Positions 31,293-40,710 of a stretch of 64,000 nucleotides of DNA are shown here, one piece after another. Source of the stretch: Oscarella lobularis. Taxonomy: Eukaryota > Porifera > Homoscleromorpha > Homosclerophorida > Oscarellidae. The translations under genes and the position numbers were made by a program. The stretch lies in assembly GCF_947507565.1 (NCBI RefSeq), contig NC_089193.1, positions 744,001 through 808,000 of the forward strand, in the 5' to 3' direction. Numbering within the stretch: the first letter of the stretch is position 1; each line of letters begins with the position of its first letter. Below the pieces are notes generated by a model. It searched no databases and was not told where the DNA came from. It worked only from the letters and a program-made list of their open reading frames with translations.

Positions 31293-32576
31293 ATGGGGCG
31301 TGTGAATCGCAGGCGGCGTTTGCTTTTGCTTCTTCTCCTACGCCGAAGGCAGCGTCGCGAGCGTCAAAAAAGGGAGTGGGTACGAAAAATTAATCAATCA
31401 AGGGAAGAAAAGGGAGAGTATCATAGCCTTATCAGCGAAATGCGAATATCGGACAATGAAAGTTTTTACAAATATTTTCGGATGACGCCTTCTCGATTTG
31501 ATCATCTTTTAAGTTTAATTGGGCCATCTATTTCAAAACCATCAACAACATTTCGAAAGTCTATCTCTGCGGGGGAAAGGCTAGCTATTACTTTACGCTA
31601 TTTAGTAACAGGGGATTCTATGCAAACTATCGCCTTTAGCTATCGCGTCGGACATTCTACCGTCTGTAAAATTATTTCTATTACTTGCGCAGCTCTTTGG
31701 GATATTCTACGGCCTCTATATATTCGCACGCCAAAAAGCGCTACTGACTGGAAAGAAATTAGTTACGAATATGAATCACTATGGAACTTTCCTCGTTGTA
31801 TTGGCAGCATCGACGGCAAGCATATTGTTATTCAAGCTCCCAAAGGAGGAGGGTCGAGGTATTTTAACTATAAACATACTCACAGTATAGTACTCCTTGC
31901 GACTTGCGACGCCAAATATTGCTTTACCTTACTCAACATAGGCGATTATGGAAGCCACAGCGACGGTGGTGTGCTGCGCAATTCGGCTTTTGGCAAGGCA
32001 TTAGAGCGCGGCCAACTTCAGCTTCCGCCTCCTGAGCCAATAGCCGGAAGCGGGTCGGAGACACCTATGCCCTACGTTTTCATTGGCGACGCCGCATTTC
32101 CACTACGACAAAATATTCTTCGTCCTTATCCTAGCGCGCATTTAACAGAAGCGCAAAAAATATTTAACTACAGATTGTCACGCGCACGACGAGTTATCGA
32201 GAACGCATTTGGAATAATGGCTTCAAGGTTTCGCATTTTTAGAAGAGTGATTATAGCTGATCCAGAAAAAGTCACAAAAATTACTCAGGCAACATTCGTG
32301 CTTCATAATTACCTTATAATATCAGAACAGAAATCATCTCAGCAAGATCATCTTTACTGCCCATCCAATTACGTTGATCAAGAAGATGATTCAGGACATT
32401 TTATACCTGGACAGTGGCGAGAAGAAGATAGGTCCTCTGCTCTAGCAGACAATATTCGGCTTGCAGGCAATCGAGCGTCTTCTTCAGCTATAACTGTTCG
32501 TGAACAATTTTGCACCTATTTTAATACTCGTGCCGGTATGGTTGATTGGCAGTATAACCACGTGCGTAGATCATAG
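31293..32576 (+). CDS. PIF/Harbinger (HARBI1-like) DDE transposase
   Basis: A 427-aa frame from ATG 31293 to TAG, with no stop or frameshift. The N-terminus is very basic (RVNRRRRLLLLLLLRRRQRR). The helix-turn-helix region is DSMQTIAFSYRVGHSTVCKI. DDE catalytic residues are visible: Asp in CIGSIDGKHI, Asp in FIGDAAFPL and Glu in RVIENAFGI. The YFNYKHTHSIVLLATCDA and YGSHSDGGVL blocks are diagnostic of the DDE_Tnp_4/HARBI1 type. It cuts and pastes the element and needs the partner DNA-binding protein for nuclear entry and DNA recognition in characterised members. The open frame suggests a recent insertion. Confidence 0.95.
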   Translation: MGRVNRRRRLLLLLLLRRRQRRERQKREWVRKINQSREEKGEYHSLISEMRISDNESFYKYFRMTPSRFDHLLSLIGPSISKPSTTFRKSISAGERLAITLRYLVTGDSMQTIAFSYRVGHSTVCKIISITCAALWDILRPLYIRTPKSATDWKEISYEYESLWNFPRCIGSIDGKHIVIQAPKGGGSRYFNYKHTHSIVLLATCDAKYCFTLLNIGDYGSHSDGGVLRNSAFGKALERGQLQLPPPEPIAGSGSETPMPYVFIGDAAFPLRQNILRPYPSAHLTEAQKIFNYRLSRARRVIENAFGIMASRFRIFRRVIIADPEKVTKITQATFVLHNYLIISEQKSSQQDHLYCPSNYVDQEDDSGHFIPGQWREEDRSSALADNIRLAGNRASSSAITVREQFCTYFNTRAGMVDWQYNHVRRS

Positions 32577-32626
32577 ACTATTAATACCTTGCAATGAAGT
32601 ATAACTGTCACTGTTAAATATAATAT

Positions 32627-33430
32627 CTATTGAATATCGTCAAATTCCAAATTAAATAGTATTTCTTGAATTTTTATTTTTGCTAACGCTCTTTTTTGTG
32701 GTTCCAGCTTTTTAAGTGCTATTCCCACTGATTGGCCGAATAGATCGTTCTCGTCCTCCGCGTTGGCATCTCTCTGCAGTTGACGAATAATTTCCAATTC
32801 TACTGCGTCCTTTGGCTGCTTTCTTTTCCTAGAATTACTCTGAAAGTAAAATACCAGACGTGTGCGCATGAGTTATTAAAGTTGCCTTCTTGTTTTCAGC
32901 ATTTTCTCCGACTCTTGCCCCTTCCCACTCTGATCCTGCTCTCCCGTGGCCTGCTCAATTTCCCTCGCCGTTTCTTCTGCGCCAGATCCTGAGTCGCCCA
33001 TAGCTCCCTCATCCCCCAACTCGCTTTGATCTAAAAAACTATCCGCTGTCCTGCGTAAATGGCATTGGGATTGATATGAACATAGTTGAACGTGCTACAC
33101 GTACGTACATACCCCCGATGAGAAATGAAGTCTTTCAAAAAAAGAAGCCGTTCGTAATGAATCCAAGGTTTTGTTTCGTCTCTTTTTTTTCCCCGTTTGC
33201 CCCTTTCTCCGTTTCGCCTCTTTGCCAAATCTTTCCCTCAGCGCCTTCCACCTTTTCTGACACTGCTCGGCTGTGAATGCAGAGCCAGCTGCTATAGGAG
33301 CCCTCCGCGATTTTTTTCTAACCTCCGACGTTGGAGTTCTTTGAAATTTTGTCCCACGCATTTTCTTTTCTTGCCGCGTCTTTGTAGCATGGTTTTGTTT
33401 TGTCGTAGAGGCACGGGTGCATTTCGACAT
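32627..33430 (-). CDS. Harbinger Myb/MADF-like DNA-binding partner
   Basis: Minus-strand gene of the element. The first exon starts at ATG 33430 (MSKCTRASTTKQNH) and includes FTAEQCQKRWKALRERFGKE, the trihelix/MADF pattern. The end of that domain (WIHYERLLFLKDFISHRG) is in a different frame at 33228-33031, so there is a frameshift or unrecognised intron near 33170-33220. An acidic linker (GDSGSGAEETAREIEQ) follows. The last exon begins at 32839 after a clear acceptor (actttcag) and ends at 32627 with FGQSVGIALKKLEPQKRALA, a BESS-like C-terminal motif. In known Harbinger elements the partner helps the transposase bind DNA. Confidence 0.75.
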
Positions 33431-33807
33431 TCATTATGAGTAATTCGTCATCCATTGTGATCCCTAAGTATCGCTAGTTTTTCTTACGCTAAGCTTCGAA
33501 AATAGACCTACCCTCTATCGCTTACGTTGCGTTACGTTACGTTACGTTACGTCACAATGGGGAAGTGTGAATGAATTACGTTACGTTACGTTACGCTACG
33601 TTACGTTACGTTGCGTTACGTTGCTAGTGTGCATCGGCCTTAATACGATTGTGGCCCATCAATTGACAATTAATTTAATCCTGTTTTACAGGTCCAATTG
33701 GTTGGTTCCAGAACATTACTCACCTGTTCGCCGTGGGTCTTAACCACTCGACTAGCATGTATTATAAGTGCTGCTCGCCTTCTATCTGGCCCAAAATCAA
33801 AGCCTTT

Positions 33808-33851
33808 TGGTAATATTGGAATTGAACCAATACAATTAACCCCGTTACCAT
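33808..33851 (-). other. tRNA 3'-half remnant
   Basis: attggttcaattccaat is a T arm followed by an acceptor strand (attacc), but no 5' half is recognisable. Identity not assignable. Confidence 0.4.
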
Positions 33852-33864
33852 AAAATTCACTATT

Positions 33865-33936
33865 GCCCTGGATTGGACTCGAACCAACAATCTAAACATT
33901 TTCAGTGTTACGCTCAACCAATTAAGCTGCCTGTGC
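33865..33936 (-). tRNA. trnF: NUMT trnF(GAA)
   Basis: Cloverleaf with D arm agcttaattggttgagcg, loop ctgaaaa (anticodon GAA) and T arm ttggttcgagtccaa. The acceptor pairing is imperfect. Confidence 0.75.
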
Positions 33937-34022
33937 TATATTTTATTTCTCTATCACTTAACTAATTATTTCTACCTTATTAACGAGGGTTAGTGGTCGT
34001 CCATTGATGGGGGTACCTTTAT

Positions 34023-34806
34023 TTAACTCCCCCATCAATATATGCAAACATAAAGAAACAATCAAACTACATCCACAAAATGTCAATATCAGGCTGAGGC
34101 CTCAAATCCAAAGTGATGGTGTCGGGTTAATTGGTATGCTATCAATCTTACTAAACATACCATTAAAAATGTTGTTCCGATTATTACATGGAGACCATGA
34201 AAGCCTGTGGCTACGAAGAAAGTTGAACCATATACTGAGTCTGATATAGCAAAAGGGGCCTCATAATACTCCATTGCTTGTAAACTTGTAAATAATATAC
34301 CTAATAATACAGTTAATGTTAACCCTATTATTGCTTCTTTTCTTTTACCACTAATAATACCATGATGAGCTCAAGTTACAGTTGCCCCTGAACTTAATAA
34401 AACAGCTGTATTTAATAAAGGAACAGAAAATGGGTTCAATACGTCAACTCCCTTAGGTGGTCAAACTGCTCCTATTTCTATAGCAGGTGCTAAGCTACTA
34501 TGAAAGAAAGCTCAAAAAAACGAAAAGAAAACAAACTTCTGAAATTATGAATAAGATCATTCCATACTTTAATCCTTGTTTTACTATTAATGTGTGGTGT
34601 CCTTGAAAAGTAGACTCTCTAATTACATCTCGCCATCATACGATCATTGTAAACCCTACTGTAGTTAACCCCAAAAGTACTACTCAAGCTTGATTATAAT
34701 GAAAATACATTACAGCCCCAATAGTAGTAAATAAAGCTCCACAACCACCTATATAGGGCCATGGGCTTGGATCTACTAAGTGATAAGGATGATATTGATG
34801 TGACAT
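34023..34806 (-). pseudogene. cox3: NUMT cox3 with a 1-bp insertion
   Basis: Cytochrome oxidase subunit 3, from ATG 34806-34804 ([17 protein letters not shown]) to TAA 34025-34023. An extra base in the T-run near 34515 shifts the frame before AFFHSSLAP. The second part is open ([32 protein letters not shown], ending YWWGS). Length 784 nt is 3x261+1, consistent with one inserted base. TGA is used for Trp at several sites, including the last WW. It would be a membrane subunit of complex IV if intact. Confidence 0.92.
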
Positions 34807-34809
34807 TTA

Positions 34810-34863
34810 TCGACTGTGAGATTTGAACTCACTTAACCAAAGAAATAAAAAATTTTTAGTCGA
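34810..34863 (-). other. Short tRNA-like remnant
   Basis: 54 nt with pairing ends (tcgact and agtcga) and a good T arm (gtgagttcaaatctcac), but no D arm and no clear anticodon. Probably a decayed mitochondrial tRNA. Confidence 0.4.
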
Positions 34864-34874
34864 TTTTATTAAAA

Positions 34875-34946
34875 CATCCAGCAGGAATTGAACCTACAAC
34901 CATTTACTTAGAAGGTAAATGCTCTACCAATTGAGTGTTTGGGGCG
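34875..34946 (-). tRNA. trnR: NUMT trnR(TCT), damaged acceptor
   Basis: D arm, anticodon arm (loop cttctaa, anticodon TCT) and T arm are intact, but the 5' acceptor strand no longer pairs with gctggatg. The position between atp6 and cox3 suits trnR in sponge gene orders. Confidence 0.65.
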
Positions 34947-34982
34947 CCGATTTAATCCGTCGCCTATATGGTGTGTAATAAA

Positions 34983-35720
34983 TTAATGTAATGCTACTGT
35001 ATCCCCTAAATAAATTGTCGTTAACAAACAAAACACATAGGCCTGTATTACAGCTACAGCCATCTCTAAAAGTGTAATAAATATCATTATCAGCATAGGA
35101 AATACACTTAAAAGAGCAAGTCCATTAGTTAACATATCAAAAGTAAAGCCCGATAATATTGCAAATAAAAGGTGTCCTGCTGATAAATTTGCTGCTAGTC
35201 GAACTCCTAATGAAATAGCTCGAGATAAATAACTAATTGTCTCAATTAGCACTAAAAAGGGAGCTAAAACTAATGGCGCACCTCCTGGCACAAATAAACT
35301 CATAAAGTTTGCTCTAAACTTAAATAACCCAATTATTGTAACTCCTATTAGTATTGACAATGATAAACCAAAAGTTACTATTATGTGTACTGTTGGTGTA
35401 AAGACATAAGGGAATAACCCAAAAACATTCAATAATACAATAAAAATAAAGAGACATAGTACAAATGGGAAATATTTAGCCCCCTCTTTGCCTAAGTTAT
35501 CTCTTACCATTGTACGGATAGCTGAGTGCATTAATTCCATAATTAATTTTCATCTTGTTGGTATAATTTTTTCCCCCTTAAACTATAATCAAAACACAGT
35601 AATTACAGATAACATCATTAATGATGAATTAGTAAAACTTACTGCGAAGTCCCCTAAAAATGGGGCTCGTATTGTTATTAAACTAACAATATTAAACTGA
35701 TCAAAATATGCTGCTGTCAT
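34983..35720 (-). pseudogene. atp6: NUMT atp6 with one in-frame stop
   Basis: ATP synthase subunit a, 246 codons from ATG 35720-35718 (MTAAYFDQFNIVSLI) to the stop at 34983. A single TAG after TVFWL near 35585 breaks the frame; otherwise it is open. The essential region SLGVRLAANLSAGHLLF with the conserved Arg is present, as are LNVFGLFPYVFTPTVH and the Gln-containing last helix (AVAVIQAYVF). It forms the proton channel with the c ring. Confidence 0.92.
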
Positions 35721-35721
35721 T

Positions 35722-35922
35722 TTATAGTTGTAACAACTTTTTGATAAGTTGTGGGTCTGTCGTTTTTCTTAAAACCTTAGAACTAAGGGGTGTTGATCTT
35801 ATCTTCAAAATCTTTTCAATTTGAGGTAATATTTTTGTTACTAGTAAAGAAAATAAGATGAATAAAGCTATTAATGTTCAAGTATACTGCGTTAAAAAGG
35901 TTACTGTATCTCATTGTGGCAT
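35722..35922 (-). CDS. atp8: NUMT atp8, apparently undamaged
   Basis: 66 aa from ATG 35922-35920 to TAA 35724-35722. Starts MPQWDTVTFLTQYTWTLIAL, with both Trp encoded by TGA, followed by one membrane segment and a basic tail (RKTTDPQLIKKLLQL). MPQ plus one transmembrane helix is the ATP8 hallmark. It is open in the mitochondrial code but not in the nuclear code, so no function is expected here. Its stop lies 1 nt before the atp6 start. Confidence 0.88.
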
Positions 35923-35926
35923 TTAT

Positions 35927-35997
35927 AGGTGTTGAAAGGATCGAACTTCCGACCATTGTGGTGTAAACACAACACTCTACCGCTGAGTTAAACACCT
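35927..35997 (-). tRNA. trnV: NUMT trnV(TAC)
   Basis: 71-nt cloverleaf, acceptor aggtgtt paired with aacacct, loop tttacac, anticodon TAC. Confidence 0.85.
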
Positions 35998-36048
35998 AAT
36001 TTCTCCACATAATCAATATATTTCATACCTTGTAAATAATTGTTATTA

Positions 36049-36120
36049 GCCTTTAGTAGGAATTGAACCCACACTATTTTACTTACAAGGTAAATGCTCT
36101 ACCAATTAAGCTATAAAGGC
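36049..36120 (-). tRNA. trnT: NUMT trnT(TGT), copy 2
   Basis: Near-identical to 29994-30065 (anticodon TGT) but next to nad1. Duplicate tRNA genes in one mtDNA fragment suggest a duplication or gene-order change in the source mtDNA. Confidence 0.82.
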
Positions 36121-36165
36121 TTGATATCAGCGTACTTTTTTAGTACGCCGCAATTATTCGTTTAT

Positions 36166-37047
36166 TTATATACCACCAAAAAGAGGTAAACCATTAAACC
36201 CAATAAGAATGCTAGACACTAATACAACAAGGCCTAAACTGAGGGGTAAATATGATTTTCAAAGTAGAGCCATTAATTGATCATATCGAATTCTAGGGAA
36301 AGATGCCCTAACTCAGATGAATAAGAATATTTTTAAGGCTGTTTTAATTGCAAATCATACTACACTTCCTTTAAAAATTGACTCCATCATTGGAGCTTTC
36401 CATCCCCCTAAAAATAAAATAGTAGTAAAAGCACTCATTAAAATTATATGACCATATTCAGCTAAAAAATGAGGCAAAAGACATTGAAGAATATTCTACA
36501 TTATACCCCGAAACTAGTTCTGACTCTCCTTCTGTTAAATCAAATGGAGCTCTGTTTGTTTCAGCTAAAGCGGAAACAATAAACGTAATAGCAGCGGGAA
36601 AAAGAGGAAATATGAATCATATTTTACTTTGAGCTGTTACAATGTCTGTAATGTTTAATGAACCTGCGCATAATACAACAGAAATTATTATTAACCCAAT
36701 TGATACCTCATAACTTACCATTTGTGCTGCTGCCCTAATTGCACCTAAAAAGGCATATTTAGAGTTACTTGCCCATCCTGACATTAATATTGAATAAACA
36801 CTTACTGACGAAACTGCAAATAAGTATAATATTCCTATATTTAAATCACTTAAAACTACATTTTGTGTAAAAGGTATAACAGCTCAAGCTATAAAAGCTA
36901 AAACTAATGATAAAATTGGAGCCATTATAGATATGAAAATGTTAGCATGGTTAGGAATAATCATTTCTTTTGTAAATAATTTTACACCATCTGCTATAGG
37001 TTGCAATAAACCATATACTCCAACAACATTAGGTCCTTTTCTAGGCG
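36166..37047 (-). pseudogene. nad1: NUMT nad1, 5'-truncated and frameshifted
   Basis: Complex I subunit ND1. It enters abruptly at about 37047 with [19 protein letters not shown] and ends GFNGLPLFGGI then TAA (36168-36166). Diagnostic blocks are [20 protein letters not shown] and IRYDQLMALLW. A one-base deletion after SMSFA near 36480 shifts the frame before LAEYGH. About the first 30 codons are missing because the NUMT ends there. Confidence 0.9.
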
Positions 37048-37208
37048 GCTACAGAGTTCGCGTTTGCGCTCAGTGCGGAAACTATATGCATCGCGGGTGC
37101 TGGGCGCAGTTCAAAGAGGCTAATAAGACACGTGCGCTCTCGTGCTCAAATTGTCGACAACGAATCGGTATGCTAACAAAATATGTGATGCAATGGTACA
37201 GCAAATAG
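37048..37208 (+). pseudogene. RING-like zinc finger fragment, right of the NUMT
   Basis: Begins at the NUMT edge and reads VCAQCGNYMHRGCWAQF, then SCSNCRQRIGMLTKYVM, ending at TAG. C-x2-C, H-x2-C and C-x2-C spacing is RING/PHD-like. It is clearly homologous to 25910-26005. Confidence 0.6.
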
Positions 37209-37387
37209 GAATGTCATTAGCGAGGAAACTGCAGCTTTGGCGCTTCGTCATTTGCGCGATTTTTCTGTTGCTCAGGGAAACGCTTATTTGCTAGATCTAG
37301 TATGCAGAAGTCAATCAGTTGTTGACAGGATTCTCGTCGCAAAGCGCCTTAAAGCTAAGCAGACTAAGATTACTTCATTTTTCTTGT
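37209..37387 (+). pseudogene. Pogo/Tigger-type transposase C-terminus with PIP-box
   Basis: An open block reads ISEETAALALRHLRDFSVAQ, then further helix-like sequence, and ends KQTKITSFFL before TAA. Q-x-x-I-x-x-F-F at the very C-terminus is a PCNA-interacting (PIP) box, a feature known from pogo/Tigger transposases. The body of the transposase is missing. The block could instead be the last exon of the RING-like gene just before it. Confidence 0.45.
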
Positions 37388-37689
37388 AATGATTGTCTAC
37401 GGACTTTGTCTTAATAAAGAGAATAAATGCATGTACGGTGTTTTAAAACACCACGCCTATTTCTCATGGGCGACCACCTTGTTTGAACGACCATTTTTTA
37501 ACGTACAAACGTGTGGTCGCTCAAGCGAGGGACTACTGTATCATGATTTCTTTCAGTGTGATAGGTCTGTGATCAATATAATGTGCGAAGTGATGGCTGT
37601 GTAATTGATCTATGTAGTGTTACTCTACACTGGCGCTCAGCCACTGTTTGGTGACTCATCTGCGCGTTTTTGACAGCTAAGGATTTTTT
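37388..37689. other. Non-coding, no gene seen
   Basis: Only short open frames without recognisable features. Confidence 0.4.
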
Positions 37690-38110
37690 CGAATCTTCGA
37701 ATGGCACCTAAAACCTATGAGAACTTATGTAGACTCGTCGCGCCTCGAATTTGCTACCCAAGTCAACTGTTTGCGCGATCATTAGAGAGCCGTGCAATGC
37801 GCTGTGGGAAGCATTGAAAACGGAATACGTCAAATGTCCCAGTAGAAAAGAAGAGTGAAAAGCGGTGGGCCAACATTTTGCAAATCGATGCAATTTTCCT
37901 CCACTGTTTCGGAGCCATAGATGGGAAACGCGTTTTAAATCAGGCGCCGTCAAATTCGGAATCAGTATTTTTAACTACAAGGGTTTTCTATCGTTTGGCT
38001 TGATTTCGTAGACGCCAAATACTAGTTCATATGTGTTGATGTGGGAAATTACGGACGACAGACAGACGGAGGAAAAGCCAAATCTGAAGTGTTTGCAACG
38101 ATTTTCCGAA
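37690..38110 (+). pseudogene. Decayed PIF/Harbinger transposase
   Basis: Plus-strand fragments in several frames match the HARBI1 type: FGAIDGKRVLNQAPSNSES (first catalytic Asp), FNYKGFLSFGL and VDVGNYGRQTDGG. Multiple frameshifts and a stop are present. The family differs from the intact element at 31169-33640. Confidence 0.7.
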
Positions 38111-38238
38111 CAATTTTAGGTTGTGATGAACTCGGGACGAAGGTTGGCTGTTGCAGCTAAACTGCGGACAATCATTCTAAAGGTAACAAGCAAGGTTATG
38201 CAGTGCAACTCAAACGCAGTAATATATTTTACTTTCAG

Positions 38239-38800
38239 ACAACGAAACGTTGTATTTTCTTGTCATCGCTTTTGTTGTTTTGGCGCTGATTGCAACAGCC
38301 GCTTTCGTCATTGTCAGGAAGCAAAAAAGAATTGCCAGGGCAACGTCGACTGTAGATAAAGAAGACGCCACCGGAGCTGCTGCAGTATCAGCCACTAAGT
38401 AAGATTCATCGCTTTGATCCTTCTGCTTCCTAGCACACGTATTGTTCCTATTTTTCCAGCAATGACATGGAGTTAAATGACATATCTGGCTCAGCAGCGC
38501 AAACACCGAAGGCCAATACTTCAACCGCAGCAGAACCAAAAAATGAATGGTTTTGGAATAACGACGTAGACAAGCACAAATTCGAATACGATGGCGAAGA
38601 ACAGCCAGAAATTAATCCTTTTCATGTCTACGCCATTTGCCCAAAAGTGGACCTTCCGCCGTTTGTGAAACAAGAGGACATCAACAAGAGAGCGGGTTAC
38701 GATGGGGATACTTCGCTCATGCTCGCGTTCTTTCTCGGTGGCAATCGAGATGCCGTCCAAGCGGGACTTGCGAAGAGAAACCAAATTTTGTGCCGCCGTC
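38239..38800 (+). CDS. Single-pass membrane protein fragment, two exons
   Basis: Exon 38239-38398 has a clean acceptor (actttcag) and encodes a transmembrane helix (TLYFLVIAFVVLALIATAAF) followed by a basic stop-transfer (RKQKR) and an Ala/Thr-rich stretch. The next exon begins at 38460 after tttttccag; phases match across the 61-bp intron. It encodes an acidic tail (NEWFWNNDVDKHKFEYDGEE, then INPFHVYAICPKVDLPPFV). Further on, a proline-rich reading (YPSPPPPPPPKNP) lies in another frame, so there is a frameshift or missed splice near 38780. The extracellular exons are missing because the region upstream is transposon. Likely a host receptor-type gene fragment; identity unknown. Confidence 0.55.
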
Positions 38801-39699
38801 GCCGCATTATCAACATAAGCACCATTTGGTGTACCCTTCGCCGCCGCCGCCGCCACCGCCAAAAAATCCGGGTAACATGCACGTTTGTACTTTGTTTTGG
38901 ATTTCACTTGCATTGTCTTCTCTTTTTGTGTAGCAGAAACTGCTTGAGAAGTTGCCATTGTTAGTGGAAGCTGAGGTAAGGAATATAAATCGTGTACTGC
39001 ATATTGAGCTATTAATTTATTTAGCGCTCAAGGCAGTTTTACAAGCAATGCGCTGCGTGTGCAATCTCGTTCTTTGCCAGCCAGTACAAGCACTTTGATG
39101 AGTCACACAGCTTCTCAATCAACGGTTACCTCGGGTATTCCTATTCCTATCTTCTCGAGATCTGTGTAACTCTTCGCGATTCTAATTCTCTATGAGAAGC
39201 CTCGTACTCTTTATGAAACCAGGAGGCTTCATGCCGTTTCACGACGATTACCAGTATAACAGGTCAAAATAAATGTTGTACTACCGCTTGCTGCTGATGC
39301 CGTTGCTCTTGCGAGTTTGTGTTCTGCAGCTGGAGCAGAACACGCCGCTTTCTTCAACCCGCAGCCATGGAAAGCGTTCGAACCATTTACGATCAGCAAT
39401 TGTTTCCACCAATCAAGATACCATCGCTTCTTTGAGCTTCCTAACGACGTCGAAGAAGACAATTGACAATTGGCTCCGTCGCTTACATTGGAAGGTGTGA
39501 TCGACGTCAATGGGGAAACCAAAAAAGTTCTTTGGCCGACTAGGTGCTGCATCACCTTCTTCGGAGGCATCGTGGGAAAGGGAGAACGTTTCCGTATGTG
39601 AAGCCAAGCGCGCTAAAAGAAGAACACGTGCAGGCTAGAACAACATGTATGCTCCTGAGCGTGAAAAGTGAACTCGCATCATTGGAACACCTTTCATGG
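38801..39699. other. Possible tail exons and unassigned coding relics
   Basis: After a donor-like site near 38872, short open exon-like blocks follow (KLLEKLPLLVEAE at about 38940, then a Ser/Thr-rich block near 39030-39170). Between 39290 and 39590 another frame reads AFFNPQPWKAFEPF and LPNDVEEDN. None could be named. Confidence 0.3.
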
Positions 39700-40130
39700 T
39701 ACCAAACACCAGTTAACAGTAGCCTCTGGAACCTAGCCCCAAAAACCGGGCAAAGGAGTCCAAATCTTATCGCCGCTGCCACTAAGATCGCAGCAGCGTA
39801 CTTCAACACCGGCTACAGAGGACTGACAAGAACGACGTGCACAACGGGACTTCACGCCAGGAACCATTCGTTTGAGGCATTTGAAGAAATCCACCGTCAG
39901 CGAATGTCGGCTGCTGAAGAATAGAAGCAGATGTGGTAAAAAGAGCGCGAGTTTCTAGGCGCAATGATGAACGGCGCCAGTCTGATAAGCAAAAAAGAAA
40001 AGTCGGACCTATGTACGTAGCGGAAGGATTTGACGACTGTTCAGAGGAAGTAGAAAAACAACCGCGATGCAAAAGAAAGCGAAATCCCATTTTTGTTTCT
40101 GCACAAGAATTGGCGGAAGGAGAGCGATGA
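39700..40130 (+). pseudogene. Mutator-type transposase C-terminal relic
   Basis: NSSLWNLAPKTGQRSPNLIA and AAAYFNTGYRGL match the equivalent part of the complete Mutator-type gene upstream (SLWSLAPKVKHRGPRLIAAA, ASFNHG). The tail reads DKQKRKVGPMYVAEGF in another frame, comparable to the end of that protein (TTYLAGGF). Different sequence shows it is a separate family, and it is frame-broken. Confidence 0.65.
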
Positions 40131-40261
40131 AAATCCGTTCAAGTAAAGAGAGCGACTGAGCGACTGCTAGAAATGATGGAAGCCAAAAGAGTCGGTAAAG
40201 GCGGCAGGAGAAGAGGAGGCAGACAAGGCGAAAGAAAAATGAAAATGTGTGGTACACCTGA

Positions 40262-40413
40262 AGGCCGATTCACACCAGCGTAGGTAACGTAACGTAACGT
40301 AACGTAACTTCCAAAATATGGTCCAGGAGATTGATGTCTCAAACGAGAGTGACTACAATCATGAGAAGAAATCTTACGTCACGTTACGTTACGTTGCCAA
40401 TTTGAATGGGCCT
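40262..40413. mobile_element. Harbinger-type MITE
   Basis: 152 bp with ends aggccgattcacac and tgaatgggcct, and acgtaacgtaacg repeats inside each end, like the intact Harbinger element. No coding capacity. Flanking trinucleotides are tga and tta, so the TSD has mutated or the ends are off by a base. Probably mobilised by that element's transposase. Confidence 0.7.
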
Positions 40414-40710
40414 TTAGCCGTATAAAGATTAATATAAATATATATGGCTCTGACGTACATGCAATCTGATGATCTGACCACCTTCCCAGCGGGCAAACCT
40501 GAGTACCTTTCGAGGCTGCACTGCGAATTCTTCGATGCAAAAGCTGAACGGACAATGGCTTGTCAATAATTTCTTTTGGCAGGTGTTTGTTGCTTGTCTT
40601 AAACAGATTCGAAATCTCTTTTTGAATGCTAGAAACCAACAATCAGAGAAGGCAAATAATGAACCGGGGAGCAATTACTCTAGAATCTGTTTAGATCTGT
40701 GTCTAAACCG
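40414..40710. other. Non-coding, no gene seen
   Basis: Short open frames only. Confidence 0.4.

Larger units (their letters stand above)
31169..33640. mobile_element. Complete PIF/Harbinger element inside rns
   Basis: 2472 bp bounded by terminal inverted repeats aggccgatgcacactagc and flanked by a perfect 3-bp TAA duplication (31166-31168 and 33641-33643), the standard PIF/Harbinger target. Subterminal regions at both ends are arrays of acgta-type pentamers (acgtaacgtaacg), probably transposase-binding sites. It carries two divergently placed genes, as this superfamily does: a DDE transposase (plus) and a Myb/MADF-like DNA-binding protein (minus). Confidence 0.95.
30066..33803 (-). rRNA. rns: NUMT small-subunit rRNA gene, interrupted by Harbinger
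   Basis: The minus strand carries conserved SSU segments. The 3' end has gtcgtaacatagctgcggta. Inside are ggattagataccctggtagt and other universal blocks. The 5' part has ggcgaacaggtgagtaa. Subtracting the 2472-bp transposon and one 3-bp TSD copy leaves about 1263 nt, a normal size for a sponge mitochondrial SSU rRNA. The 5' end is approximate (near 33803). It is non-functional because of the insert. Confidence 0.88.
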
